The notes under the pieces: model-generated
The model's database searches: none
What the model was told of the DNA's origin: nothing
Seen by the model: the letters and a program-made list of their open reading frames with translations, nothing else
NCBI RefSeq assembly: GCF_021432385.1
Contig: NZ_JAEACT010000002.1
Coordinates: 186,001-250,000 of the forward strand
Length of the DNA stretch: 64,000 nt
Origin: Clostridium hydrogenum
GTDB taxonomy: Bacteria > Bacillota > Clostridia > Clostridiales > Clostridiaceae
Direction of reading: 5' to 3'
Part shown: in pieces, positions 1 to 8,177 of the stretch
Position numbering within the stretch: position 1 is the first letter of the stretch
Layout: each line of letters starts with the position of its first letter
Made by a program: the position numbers and the translations under genes

Positions 1-174
1 TTAATTTCTTCAGGGTTAATTGCTTCAAACTATCCACAGCACGTAAATATAGGGCTAGACTTTACAATAAAATACATACACTTACCAATGCTAATAATAC
101 TACCAATACTAGCATTAATAATTGTAAATATAAAAAAGTTCGTATCTTCAAATAATCAGAGGGGTAGATTATGA
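1..174 (+). CDS. Spore germination protein, GerAB-type permease (3' end only)
   Basis: An open frame enters from the window edge and stops at 172-174. The visible 57 residues end in a strongly hydrophobic helix followed by a short polar tail. The stop overlaps the start of the following GerC lipoprotein gene by four bases (ATGA), as in gerA-type operons where the B permease precedes the C lipoprotein. GerAB proteins belong to the APC transporter superfamily and sit in the spore inner membrane as part of the germinant receptor. The assignment rests mainly on the neighbour and the membrane helix, since only the C-terminus is present. Confidence 0.7.
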   Translation, partial: LISSGLIASNYPQHVNIGLDFTIKYIHLPMLIILPILALIIVNIKKFVSSNNQRGRL

Positions 175-1331
175 AAAGACTAATTTCAATTTTTATAATA
201 ATTGTACTTATGATTGCATCCACTGGCTGTAAACAATCAAAACAAGAAATAAATCAAATGGGCATTGTTTTAACCACAGGTTTTGACTTAACTCCAGATG
301 GCAAATATATTTTCACTGCCGAACTTTTAAATCCAGAAAGTAGCAGTTCCTCTACTTCTAAAAAAAATACTACAGAAAGTAGCTCTGATGTAGTGATTTT
401 TACAAGTTTAGGTGATACCCCCTATACTGCAACTACTAATCTTGCAGAAAGCTATGGAAAGCCATTATTCTTTGCACACAGTAAATATGTTGTATTAGGT
501 GAAAATTTATCGAAACAAGGTTTAAATTTATTTATGGATGCAGTATTTAGAATACGAACCACCAGACCAGATACAATACTTCTTATAGCAAAGGGGCGCG
601 CTTCTGATATTGTTAAAGCTAATGCTGCTGGTGAAAAAATTCCTGCTGATTCAATTGAAAATCTTGTAAAATTTCAATCATCAATGGGATATTTCCCCAT
701 GATTTCAAGACTTGATTTTGCTAATGCCTTATTAAATAAAACTAGTACACCAATTCTAGGCGTTATTACACTAAAAAATAAGTTTAATACAGATAATACT
801 TTTGATCTTTCTGGAACTGCTATATTTAAAAATGATAAGCTTATAGGTTTTATGGATATGAATGAAACTCGCGGCATGGAGTGGATTGAAGGAAAAGTTC
901 AAAGCGGAATTGTGTCAGCCCACATGCCCGATAACAGTATAGTTGATTTTTCAATATTGCATTCCAAAAGTAAAATAAAACCACTAATAAAAAAAGATTC
1001 TTTGTCAATACAAATCAATATAAATGCTGAAGCAAATATAGTTGAAATGACAAGCACTTTAAATCCTATGAAAGACTATAAGGTTATGGATAAATTTAGC
1101 ACAGCACTATCTAATTCGATTAAAAGTGAAGTACTTCTAGCTTTAAATTCAGCACAAAAGAAATACAAATCGGATGTATTTGGGTTTGGAAATATTATAA
1201 GCCAAACCTATCCAGACTTATGGGATAAAATTAAACCTGAGTGGCAATCAATTTTCCCCAATATTAAAGTCGATGTAACTGTAACTTCAAGTGTAAAACG
1301 ACCAGGACTTATTTCTAAACCAATAAAATGA
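171..1331 (+). CDS. Ger(x)C family germinant receptor lipoprotein
   Basis: A 386-residue protein with a lipoprotein signal peptide: basic start, hydrophobic stretch and lipobox ending STGC, so Cys20 should be lipidated. Length and the N-terminal pattern (early polar segment, then alternating strands with long Ser/Thr loops) fit the GerAC family, which anchors the germinant receptor on the outer face of the spore inner membrane and helps trigger germination. The ATGA overlap with the upstream GerAB-like frame shows translational coupling. An AGGGG ribosome site lies just upstream. The gene carries no frameshift and looks intact. Which germinant it responds to cannot be read from the sequence. 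Confidence 0.9.
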   Translation: MKRLISIFIIIVLMIASTGCKQSKQEINQMGIVLTTGFDLTPDGKYIFTAELLNPESSSSSTSKKNTTESSSDVVIFTSLGDTPYTATTNLAESYGKPLFFAHSKYVVLGENLSKQGLNLFMDAVFRIRTTRPDTILLIAKGRASDIVKANAAGEKIPADSIENLVKFQSSMGYFPMISRLDFANALLNKTSTPILGVITLKNKFNTDNTFDLSGTAIFKNDKLIGFMDMNETRGMEWIEGKVQSGIVSAHMPDNSIVDFSILHSKSKIKPLIKKDSLSIQININAEANIVEMTSTLNPMKDYKVMDKFSTALSNSIKSEVLLALNSAQKKYKSDVFGFGNIISQTYPDLWDKIKPEWQSIFPNIKVDVTVTSSVKRPGLISKPIK

Positions 1332-1344
1332 TGAGGTGATAAAA

Positions 1345-1377
1345 TTGAAAGCACATACACTTTGGATTAATTCATAA
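1345..1377 (+). other. Ten-codon reading frame after gerAC, possibly a truncated operon gene
   Basis: A good ribosome site (GAGGTGAT) sits right behind the gerAC stop and is followed by a TTG start and only ten codons (LKAHTLWINS) before a stop. Repeat sequence begins immediately downstream. This looks like the beginning of a further operon gene cut off by repeat insertion, but it could be chance. Confidence 0.25.
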
Positions 1378-1449
1378 TTTTCCGTAGGCACGTCAATATT
1401 ATGAATTCATTTATGATTTTGTTTTGTTGCATTGGAAAATAGTAAGCAT

Positions 1450-1684
1450 GGGTTCATGAATCTACATGGGCTAAAGCCCAAACCCCTAGTCATAAATTAG
1501 CTTTTATAAATAGTGTTTATCTGTTGCAAAGGAAAGCAATATTCTTGGGTTCATGAATCTACATGGGCTAAAGCCCAAACCCCTAGTCATAAATTAGCTT
1601 TTATAAATAGTGTTTATCTGTTGCAAAGGAAAGCAATATTCTTGGGTTCATGAATCTACATGGGCTAAAGCCCAAACCCCTAGT
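1450..1684. repeat. 97-bp tandem repeat, about 2.4 copies
   Basis: Copies start at 1450, 1547 and 1644, a constant 97-bp period; the third is cut after about 41 bp. The two full copies look identical by eye, which suggests recent duplication. Each copy contains a small palindrome, TGGGCTAAAGCCCA, followed by AACCCCTAG. The same module appears near 7,893 and 53,185 inside other repeats. It is non-coding and fills the space between gerAC and the MATE gene. Confidence 0.9.
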
Positions 1685-1708
1685 ATGTGTATTCTCCTTT
1701 AGCCATTG

Positions 1709-1902
1709 GTACTTGAAGGTATAGTGTTTCAGAACAATTTAAATAGAATCTAATAAATATTAGAGCGTAAATCTTAAAATACTTAGAAATTTCAATTGTT
1801 TGAACGACAGTGAGTTATTGAAATTTCTTAGGATTTTAAAATTTACGCTCTTAGATTTATAGATTCTATTTAATGTTCTGTAATACTATACCTTCAAGTA
1901 CT
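1709..1902. repeat. Long stem-loop element, family C copy 1
   Basis: A near-perfect inverted repeat with arms of about 85 bp. The outer ends read GTACTTGAAGGTATAGT on both strands, and the loop contains TTGTTTGAACGACAGTGAGT. The right arm overlaps the last codons and stop of the MATE gene. Loop and inner-arm sequences recur at 9721-10039 and 10167-10362, with a deleted version at 30953-31034. It could end transcription from both sides. Confidence 0.85.
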
Positions 1903-3253
1903 TCCACTTGCCTTTTTTCATTCTCCTCAAATACATAACAGATCTTGAGCTGAAATCAAAGAATATTCCTATCATTACAGCAGTCATTCCTATTCCAAGC
2001 CATTTGTTTAAGGCAAAGGACACAAATACTCTACATGTCCACAATCCAATAAAGGAGGTTATCATAACGTACATTATATCTCCAGCAGCCTTAAGTGTTG
2101 CTGAACATAAATTCAAAATTGCAAGCATTGGTTCTAAAATAGCAAAAGTTCTTATAAGTCCTAAAGATTCATTTATTACTTTAGGATCACTTGAATATAG
2201 CATTGCAAGTGGTCTTGAAAATATTATCATTAGCATTCCTATAATAAATGCAGCTATCATTGCTATCTTTAAACTTTCATGAGCATAGGTTTCTGATTTT
2301 TTATAATCTCTTTCACCTAAACTTTGACCAACAAGTGTAGTATTTGCAATTGCAAAACCAAATATAGGGAAGAAGGCTAGCGAGTTTACATTTATGCCTA
2401 CTTGATAAGATGCCATTGCAACTGTTCCCATTGTTACAATAATAACTTCAAGTACTAAAAATCCACCCTGCATAACAGCTTGTTCAATAAAACCAGGTAC
2501 TCCTATTTTGGTAATTCTCTTCATAAGCTGAGGTCTTAAACTATAATCATCCTTAAAACTCAAATTAAGTTTAAGTCCTTTATGGGCATATAAAACTATA
2601 GTTCTAATTGTAACTGCTATTATTCTTGATATTGTAACTGCTATAGCTGAGCCAACAACTCCAAGTGCTGGTATATGAAGGGGCTTCACTCCAAAAATAA
2701 GCGCACAATTTAAAATAACATTAATAACATTAACTATTCCTGTTATTACCATTGGTGTTTTTGTATCTCCTGCACCTCTCATTGCTCCAGATATTATTAT
2801 ATCTAAAACAAAGAATGGTAAATTAAATGCAATTATATTAAAATAACTTATTCCTATATTAAATACCTTTATGTCAGATCCACCAAAGAATATCTTAAGT
2901 ATATTAACTGAAAATATCCTCCCAAACGCTGCTAAAAAAACTCCAACAAATAATGCCATATACATAGATTGTACTAATGCCCTTTTGGCTTCTGTTTTAT
3001 TGCCTTCACCTATTACCCTTGCAATAATAACAGTTGTACCTATTGAAAGTCCAGAAAAAACAGTTTGCAAGAAGCCAACAAGCATATTTACCATACCAAC
3101 TGCCGCCACTGCATCTGTTCCTATTCGTCCCATTAGTATTGTAGACACCATTCCAACCATCATCTCTAGTAATTGTTCCAATATAGAAGGCCATGCGAGC
3201 CCAATTATTTCTTTATCTGACTTTTTATCCAACTTAAATACATTTCTCTTCAT
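1886..3253 (-). CDS. MATE family efflux transporter
   Basis: A polytopic membrane protein of about 455 residues with the two-bundle MATE layout. Each half begins with a conserved segment (N-terminal half: IGLAWPSILEQLLEMMVGMV; second half: ITKIGVPGFIEQAVMQGG), and the motif GAGDTKTP lies in the first half. MATE proteins export drugs or organic cations using Na+ or H+ gradients. I prefer the ATG at 3253 (spaced from AAGTGG) over a GTG at 3286 that has no visible ribosome site. The last codons and stop lie inside the long stem-loop at 1709-1902, so the 3' end coincides with a repeat. The substrate is unknown. Confidence 0.9.
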   Translation of the reverse strand: MKRNVFKLDKKSDKEIIGLAWPSILEQLLEMMVGMVSTILMGRIGTDAVAAVGMVNMLVGFLQTVFSGLSIGTTVIIARVIGEGNKTEAKRALVQSMYMALFVGVFLAAFGRIFSVNILKIFFGGSDIKVFNIGISYFNIIAFNLPFFVLDIIISGAMRGAGDTKTPMVITGIVNVINVILNCALIFGVKPLHIPALGVVGSAIAVTISRIIAVTIRTIVLYAHKGLKLNLSFKDDYSLRPQLMKRITKIGVPGFIEQAVMQGGFLVLEVIIVTMGTVAMASYQVGINVNSLAFFPIFGFAIANTTLVGQSLGERDYKKSETYAHESLKIAMIAAFIIGMLMIIFSRPLAMLYSSDPKVINESLGLIRTFAILEPMLAILNLCSATLKAAGDIMYVMITSFIGLWTCRVFVSFALNKWLGIGMTAVMIGIFFDFSSRSVMYLRRMKKGKWKYLKV

Positions 3254-3337
3254 AACTTCATCCACTTCTCGACATAATTTTATCACACGTATATATAATA
3301 CAGTATTAAATAGTAACAGTAAAGAGACTTATTAAGA

Positions 3338-4135
3338 TTACTCTTTACCCTCTACTCTAATAAATAGATCCTGTTTTTGAACTAATCTAACCGTAAGCTT
3401 CATAGCCATTTTTTGCTTGAATTTTTTAAAAGTATGAATAGACTGCCCTCCTACAATAGCATTATTACCCCCATTTATGTTGAGCTCATTAAAAGTTACT
3501 TTTACAAGTTCACAATATATTTCATCGGTTTCACTATAACTATCAACAAAAGTTTGTTCTCCATTTATCATTTTAAATACTTTAGTTTCTTCCTTTTTAT
3601 CCTGCTCCATTTTAGGTTCATTAATATATTCAACTCGTGTAACACATTGAAATGGAATATTTACAGTTATATTTTTTACTCTTCCCCTTGAATTGCTATC
3701 ACTGTGAACAACTTCTTCATTATATTCTATGCTTTTAATTACTATGCCATTTAAAAAAAGCTTATTAGCCTCCGGAATGAGTTTACACTGTTTAAGCAGG
3801 ACTTTTCTTTTAATACTAATTAAATTAATAACATTTCTTGTAAATTGTATAGTATTTTGAATATTTATATTAACCATTACCTCTGTTATAACCACAGGCA
3901 TCCTAACAGCAATGAACCCTTCTTTCTTTCTCTCCCTTACAACTTTAGATGTACATTCCATAACCATTTTTGAGCTAATTAATTGAAGCCTACAATTATT
4001 TTCATTTTTCTCATTTACATAAACCTCAAATGCTCTTCTTTCATCATGGCTGTGTGTCATTTTCTTTCTGCCTTCTTTAGATATTTCAAATTCTGCACTG
4101 TTATCATCTTTTTTATGATGTTTTCTATGACTCAT
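3338..4135 (-). CDS. CsxC-like (DUF7852) spore coat/exosporium protein
   Basis: A 265-residue soluble protein with a His/Lys-rich start. Its core shares a recognisable pattern with the adjacent gene at 4226-5089: a 'MPVVITEVMVNINIQ' strand segment, then 'ISIKRKVLLKQCKLIP', 'LFLNGIVIKSIEY' and 'VNIPFQCVTRVEY'. This pattern is typical of clostridial CsxC-family proteins, known from exosporium work in C. sporogenes, and of the related DUF3794-like strands. The two genes are tandem on the minus strand, separated by a terminator-like hairpin. Expression in the mother cell late in sporulation is expected from family knowledge; I could not identify a convincing sporulation promoter. Confidence 0.65.
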   Translation of the reverse strand: MSHRKHHKKDDNSAEFEISKEGRKKMTHSHDERRAFEVYVNEKNENNCRLQLISSKMVMECTSKVVRERKKEGFIAVRMPVVITEVMVNINIQNTIQFTRNVINLISIKRKVLLKQCKLIPEANKLFLNGIVIKSIEYNEEVVHSDSNSRGRVKNITVNIPFQCVTRVEYINEPKMEQDKKEETKVFKMINGEQTFVDSYSETDEIYCELVKVTFNELNINGGNNAIVGGQSIHTFKKFKQKMAMKLTVRLVQKQDLFIRVEGKE

Positions 4136-4165
4136 AAACCCACTCCGAATTATTACTTATTATTT

Positions 4166-4205
4166 ATACTTATGTTTTAATAAACAAAAAAGACCGGCTT
4201 TTACA
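4166..4205 (-). terminator. Rho-independent terminator after the first csxC-like gene
   Basis: Read on the minus strand: GATCGG, loop, CCGGTC, then TTTTTTGTTT. It lies about 20 bases after the stop of the gene at 4226-5089, and so separates the two coat-protein genes transcriptionally. Confidence 0.7.
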
Positions 4206-4225
4206 CCGATCCTTCTATATTTATA

Positions 4226-5089
4226 TTACTTATCTTCACCTATAGTTTGAGACATGATTCCATTGAATCCAGGGTTAGAATAAAAATGTTCATTATCCTC
4301 AGGGCCTTCAAAGCCTTTATCGTCTTTTCCATAACATGGTTTGTATATTTGTTGTTTTTGAAGTAACTTAATTCCAATATATACAACAGATTTATCAATA
4401 AATTCCTGAAACTCTTCTTCATTTGGTAAACAATCTATTGGCTTTCCTTTATCATCGATATCTGCATCATAAACTTCAGACCATAAAAGTTCAGCATATA
4501 CTGGTTCATTAAATACTTCATAGCTTGCTCTATCAGCTTCTCTTATATCTTTTCCTAATCTGCATTGATCAAAATACCTTACTTCATTTGGCTGTCTATT
4601 TGGGAATATAATTGGCTTTTTACCATTAAATTTAATTCTAGTAGCAACTTGGAAAGGTACTTGAACTGTTTGATCATTTATTACTCCTGAAATTCCATGT
4701 CTTGATGTGCAATGTTTTGAAGCATATTCAATATTCTTTCTAATATATCCTCCAATAAATACTTTATCTGTTCCAGCAATATATCTAGCTTGAGTAAGGA
4801 ATACTTGCTTTTCTATTCTTTTTATTTCATAAGATGGACAATTTAATCTAATTTTAGATTCTACATCTATCTGAATAACAAATTCTGAAAGGACTACAGG
4901 AACTTTAAACATACCTGGACATATTGGTTTATTTCCTGCTTCTGTTAATGTTTCATATTTAACAACATTGCCTTCACATGAATTTCCACCATCAACTACT
5001 TTACCTTCTGCAATGCTACCTTTGTCTGAGCCTACACCCTGATTAAAGTAACCGCCTTTTTCACAAAAACCACTTTTACATCCTTCCAT
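4226..5089 (-). CDS. CsxC-like (DUF7852) spore coat/exosporium protein
   Basis: A 287-residue protein with a Gly/Cys-containing N-terminus and a core with the family's signature order: 'CPGMFKVPVVLSEFVIQIDV', 'SYEIKRIEKQVFLTQARYI', 'VFIGGYIRKNIEYAS', 'VQVPFQVATRIKF'. It ends with an acidic stretch and 'IGIKLLQKQQIY'. This strongly resembles CsxC-family proteins of clostridial exosporium. It is paralogous to the downstream gene, in which the strands are more diverged. AAGGAGAAG lies seven bases before the ATG. The upstream 200 bp are AT-rich and carry no motif I can name. Cysteines scattered in the N-terminus would allow cross-linking, as in other coat proteins. Confidence 0.7.
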   Translation of the reverse strand: MEGCKSGFCEKGGYFNQGVGSDKGSIAEGKVVDGGNSCEGNVVKYETLTEAGNKPICPGMFKVPVVLSEFVIQIDVESKIRLNCPSYEIKRIEKQVFLTQARYIAGTDKVFIGGYIRKNIEYASKHCTSRHGISGVINDQTVQVPFQVATRIKFNGKKPIIFPNRQPNEVRYFDQCRLGKDIREADRASYEVFNEPVYAELLWSEVYDADIDDKGKPIDCLPNEEEFQEFIDKSVVYIGIKLLQKQQIYKPCYGKDDKGFEGPEDNEHFYSNPGFNGIMSQTIGEDK

Positions 5090-5298
5090 ATATTATCTTC
5101 TCCTTTTTGGTAAGTTGGTATAAAACTACAATTATTAATTAATTGTAATTTCAACCTCTGATAATATATTATTCTGAAATATCTGAAATGAACCTATTTT
5201 ATTTAAAGAAATTTATAATTTGTACAATAAGGCATCCTAAAACTTTATATTGTTTTTATTTTAATCTAATACTATAATTAAACTGTTTATTTTATAAA

Positions 5299-5743
5299 GG
5301 AGATGTCGCACTAAAATTATTTAATAGGTAACTTAAAATTATTGCGGACAAAATCAAGTGAAGGGTTTTAAATTCGCCATGCTCATTAAAAGACTAACTT
5401 TTTCACTTACGTGAAAAGTGAAGGGTTTAACGATGCTGTGCACGTTAAAGGTTAACTTTTCGGCTAAAGCCGAAAGTTAAGGTTATTTTTCCTCCGCCTT
5501 GCTATGGAAAAATTATAAATTTAAATTAAAGATTTTCCATAGCAAAGCGGAGGAAAATCAACATTTACTTTTTACCAAAGGTAAAACCCTTCACCTTTGA
5601 CAAGCGTAGCTATGTCAAACCCTTCACTTTTCACATAGTGAAAAAGTTAACCTTTTAACGTGCAAAGCATCGTTAAAAACCTTCACTTGAGTTGCTTCGC
5701 AATATTTAATATTTATGTATAAAATAATTTTCTGCAACATCCC
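5299..5743. repeat. Family A palindromic element (MITE-like), complex copy
   Basis: The ends are inverted repeats (GAGATGTCGCACTAAAATTA left; the right end reads outward to GGGATGTTGCAGAAAATTAT). The interior is a series of nested hairpins: CACTTACGTGAAAAGTG, CGGCTAAAGCCG and a central pair around CCTCCGCCTTGCTATGG / CCATAGCAAAGCGGAGG. Many inner arms on the left side are mirrored on the right, making a roughly 440-bp palindrome. No transposase is encoded. It fills the gap between csxC and asparaginase, and its right end supplies sequence directly upstream of the asparaginase gene. Confidence 0.85.
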
Positions 5744-5765
5744 TACGTATAGGAGTGGTTCTTTA

Positions 5766-6752
5766 ATGAAAAAAGTAGCAGTAGTATTTAATGGTGGTAC
5801 GATTTCTATGAAAATAGATCCTAAAATCCACGCAGCCGTACCAAGCTTATCTGGTGAGGAAATTATGTCTATGGTTACAGGTATAGAGGACTTTGCAGAA
5901 ATTGAGTCTTATAACTTTTCAAATGTTCCAAGTCCGCATATGTCTCCAAATGACATGATGAGTTTATCCTTCTATATTAAAAAATTATTAAAAAGGGAAG
6001 ATATCTGTGGAGTTGTCGTAACTCACGGTACAGATTCACTTGAAGAAACCGCTTATCTTTTAGACTTAACTATAAATTATGATAAGCCAGTTGTCGTTAC
6101 TGGTGCCATGAAATCCAGTTCAGAACTTGGTTATGATGGACCTGCTAATTTATCTGCTTCTATATGTACCACAATTTCAGAAGAAGCAAAAAACTTTGGA
6201 GTACTAGTTTGCCTAAATGGAGAATTAAATTGCGCAAATGAAGTTGTAAAAGCAAATTCCATGAGTTTAAATGCTTTTAGAACACCTGGATTTGGTCCAA
6301 TTGGTGTAGTTGATAACAATGAAATTCTTTTTTACCGAAACAGGGTTGAAAAACAATATATAGACACTGATAAAATAGAATCAAAAGTTGATCTTATAAA
6401 ATGTGCATCGGGTATGGATTCAAGCTTTTTGGATTTCAGCATAGATAGAGGTTCTAAGGGATTAGTTATTGAAGCTATGGGCAGAGGAAACATCCCTCCT
6501 CTTATGGTAGATGGTGTTAAAAGGGCAATTGATAAAAACATTCCTGTTGTACTTGTATCAAGGTGCTTTGAGGGCAGGGCACTAGACACTTACGGATACC
6601 ACGGTGGCGGAAAAGAACTTAAAAATATGGGCGTTATTTTTGGTGATACCTTATCTGGTCAAAAAGCTAGAATTAAGCTTATGCTTGCCCTTGGAAAGAC
6701 AAATGATTTAAGCTATATAAAAGACTTGTTTGAAGCAGGTCACTATAAATAG
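5766..6752 (+). CDS. L-asparaginase
   Basis: A 328-residue cytosolic-type asparaginase that hydrolyses L-asparagine to aspartate and ammonia. The first catalytic motif is NGGTIS with the nucleophile Thr12. The second, VVTHGTDSLEETA, carries the Thr-Asp pair, followed by VVTGAMKSSSELGYDG, the Lys-containing motif of the family. The length is typical of the bacterial homotetrameric enzyme and there is no signal peptide. The ATG at 5766 is preceded by AGGAGTGG; an in-frame codon at 5715 lacks a ribosome site and lies inside a repeat element. The gene is followed 63 bp later by adenosine deaminase on the same strand, and the two may be co-transcribed. Confidence 0.93.
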   Translation: MKKVAVVFNGGTISMKIDPKIHAAVPSLSGEEIMSMVTGIEDFAEIESYNFSNVPSPHMSPNDMMSLSFYIKKLLKREDICGVVVTHGTDSLEETAYLLDLTINYDKPVVVTGAMKSSSELGYDGPANLSASICTTISEEAKNFGVLVCLNGELNCANEVVKANSMSLNAFRTPGFGPIGVVDNNEILFYRNRVEKQYIDTDKIESKVDLIKCASGMDSSFLDFSIDRGSKGLVIEAMGRGNIPPLMVDGVKRAIDKNIPVVLVSRCFEGRALDTYGYHGGGKELKNMGVIFGDTLSGQKARIKLMLALGKTNDLSYIKDLFEAGHYK

Positions 6753-6815
6753 ACAACCTTGCGTCTAACAAACACAATGAAGGTAATTTATCCAAAATTA
6801 AAGGAGGTAAAAGCT

Positions 6816-7946
6816 GTGGATTTACGTGAAATAATAAAAAGTATTCCTAAAGCTGAGCTTCACTGTCATATAGATGGAAGCTTAAGACCAAAAACAATAC
6901 TTGAAATATGCTTAAAAAATAAAATTGATATACCAACCTCAAATTTAGAAGAATTAAAAAAGCATTTTGAAATTATAGGTGAATGTGACTCACTTAAAGA
7001 GTACCTAGAAAAATTTGATTACCCTATAATGGTAATGCAAAAAAAAGAAGATATTTATAGAGTAACTCTAGAACTTTTAGAAGATGCAAGTAAGGACGGA
7101 ATACGATATATTGAGCTTCGGTTTGCTCCATACTTTCATACAGCCGGTGGACTAAAAGTAGAGGAAGTTGTTGAATCTGTTCTTTCTGCTATGAAAGCTG
7201 CTGAAAGTAAATATAATATTTATTCTGGTCTTATTTTATGTGCAATGAGACATGAATCTGTTTCAAAATCAATTGAAGTAGTTAACCTTGCAAAAAATTA
7301 CATGAATAAAGGAGTCGTAGCAGTTGATTTAGCTGGAAATGAAAGTGATTTTCCACCAGAACTGCATAAAGAAGCCTTTGATTTAGCCCACAAATATGGC
7401 CTTAATATAACAATACATGCTGGTGAAACTGGAATCTCAGAAAATATATTAAAATCAATTAATATACTTCACGCTAGCAGAATTGGACATGGAGTTTTCG
7501 CTTACAAAGATCAAAATACTTTAGATTATTTAATAAAAACTAAAATTCCATTAGAAATGTGCCCAAAAAGCAATGTTGATACAAAGGCTGTTACTGAATA
7601 CAAAAAGCATCCTATTAAAGACTATTTAAAAATGGGCATCAATGTTACTCTTAACACTGATGATAGAACTGTTTCCAATATAAATTTAGTTGATGAATAC
7701 ATGAACCTTATAAACATCCTTGATTTTTCTTTGGAAGAAACTTTTCAATTGGCAAAAAACGGAATAGAAGCTTCCTTTGCACCAAAAGAGATTAAGGAGA
7801 ATTTATTGAAAGAACTGGAAAAATTCAGAGTACAGAGTACAAAGTACAGTGAAGGACAATTTTCTGTTAACACAGAAAATTTAAAACTTAATGGGCTTAC
7901 GCCCAAACCCTCTGGGGCTGTCGCACTAAGATTGTTTAATAGATAA
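6816..7946 (+). CDS. add: Adenosine deaminase with repeat-encoded C-terminal tail
   Basis: Deaminates adenosine and deoxyadenosine to inosine forms in purine salvage. Zinc ligands and catalytic motifs are all present: HCH at residues 16-18, HAGET near 199, RIGHG near 225 and NTDD near 280. The GTG start at 6816 has an ideal AAGGAGG site; in-frame codons further upstream do not. The catalytic domain ends near residue 337, the usual length for bacterial Add. The remaining 39 or so residues are translated from a family B repeat (GTAC tandem repeats plus hairpin) and the start of a family A end. The native stop has evidently been lost to repeat insertion. Active-site integrity suggests the enzyme still works. 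Confidence 0.93.
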   Translation: MDLREIIKSIPKAELHCHIDGSLRPKTILEICLKNKIDIPTSNLEELKKHFEIIGECDSLKEYLEKFDYPIMVMQKKEDIYRVTLELLEDASKDGIRYIELRFAPYFHTAGGLKVEEVVESVLSAMKAAESKYNIYSGLILCAMRHESVSKSIEVVNLAKNYMNKGVVAVDLAGNESDFPPELHKEAFDLAHKYGLNITIHAGETGISENILKSINILHASRIGHGVFAYKDQNTLDYLIKTKIPLEMCPKSNVDTKAVTEYKKHPIKDYLKMGINVTLNTDDRTVSNINLVDEYMNLINILDFSLEETFQLAKNGIEASFAPKEIKENLLKELEKFRVQSTKYSEGQFSVNTENLKLNGLTPKPSGAVALRLFNR

Positions 7947-8177
7947 CTTATAATTATTGGGAACCTTTATTCAGAGTACAGAGTACAGTTAAGGATGATT
8001 TACCTTTCCTTACGTCAGGTAAATTTTAAACTTAAATGTTGTTCAGCGAGGCTGACAACATTGATAATATAGCGATTGCGTAAGCAATCAAAAAATAAGT
8101 TATTAGATTTTCTGTAGCAAAGCGGAAGAAAATCCTCCTTCACTGTACTCTGTACTCTGTACTTTGTACTCTGTATT
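7826..8177. repeat. Composite of family B elements around a family A end
   Basis: From left to right: a half B element inside the add coding sequence (AGAGTACAGAGTACAAAGTAC, then hairpins), a family A end at 7914 (GGGGCTGTCGCACTAAG), then a complete B element at 7973-8174. The complete element has the standard module order: GTAC repeats, GGATGATTTACC with its ACGTCAGGTAAAT partner, a GCTGACAAC hairpin, GCGATTGCGTAAGCAATC, GTAGCAAAGCGGAAGAAAATC, and TACTCTG repeats. The right end abuts the stop codon of the convergent SseB gene. Confidence 0.85.

Noticed and set aside
1450..1684. CRISPR-like direct repeats
   Set aside because: The 97-bp unit is repeated without unique spacers; it is a simple tandem duplication.
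2871..3335. Long plus-strand frame opposite the MATE gene
   Set aside because: It is antisense to a clear transporter gene and has no family resemblance.
5101..5298. Sporulation sigma-E/K promoter for the csxC-like gene
   Set aside because: Only loose matches in very AT-rich DNA; not supportable by eye.
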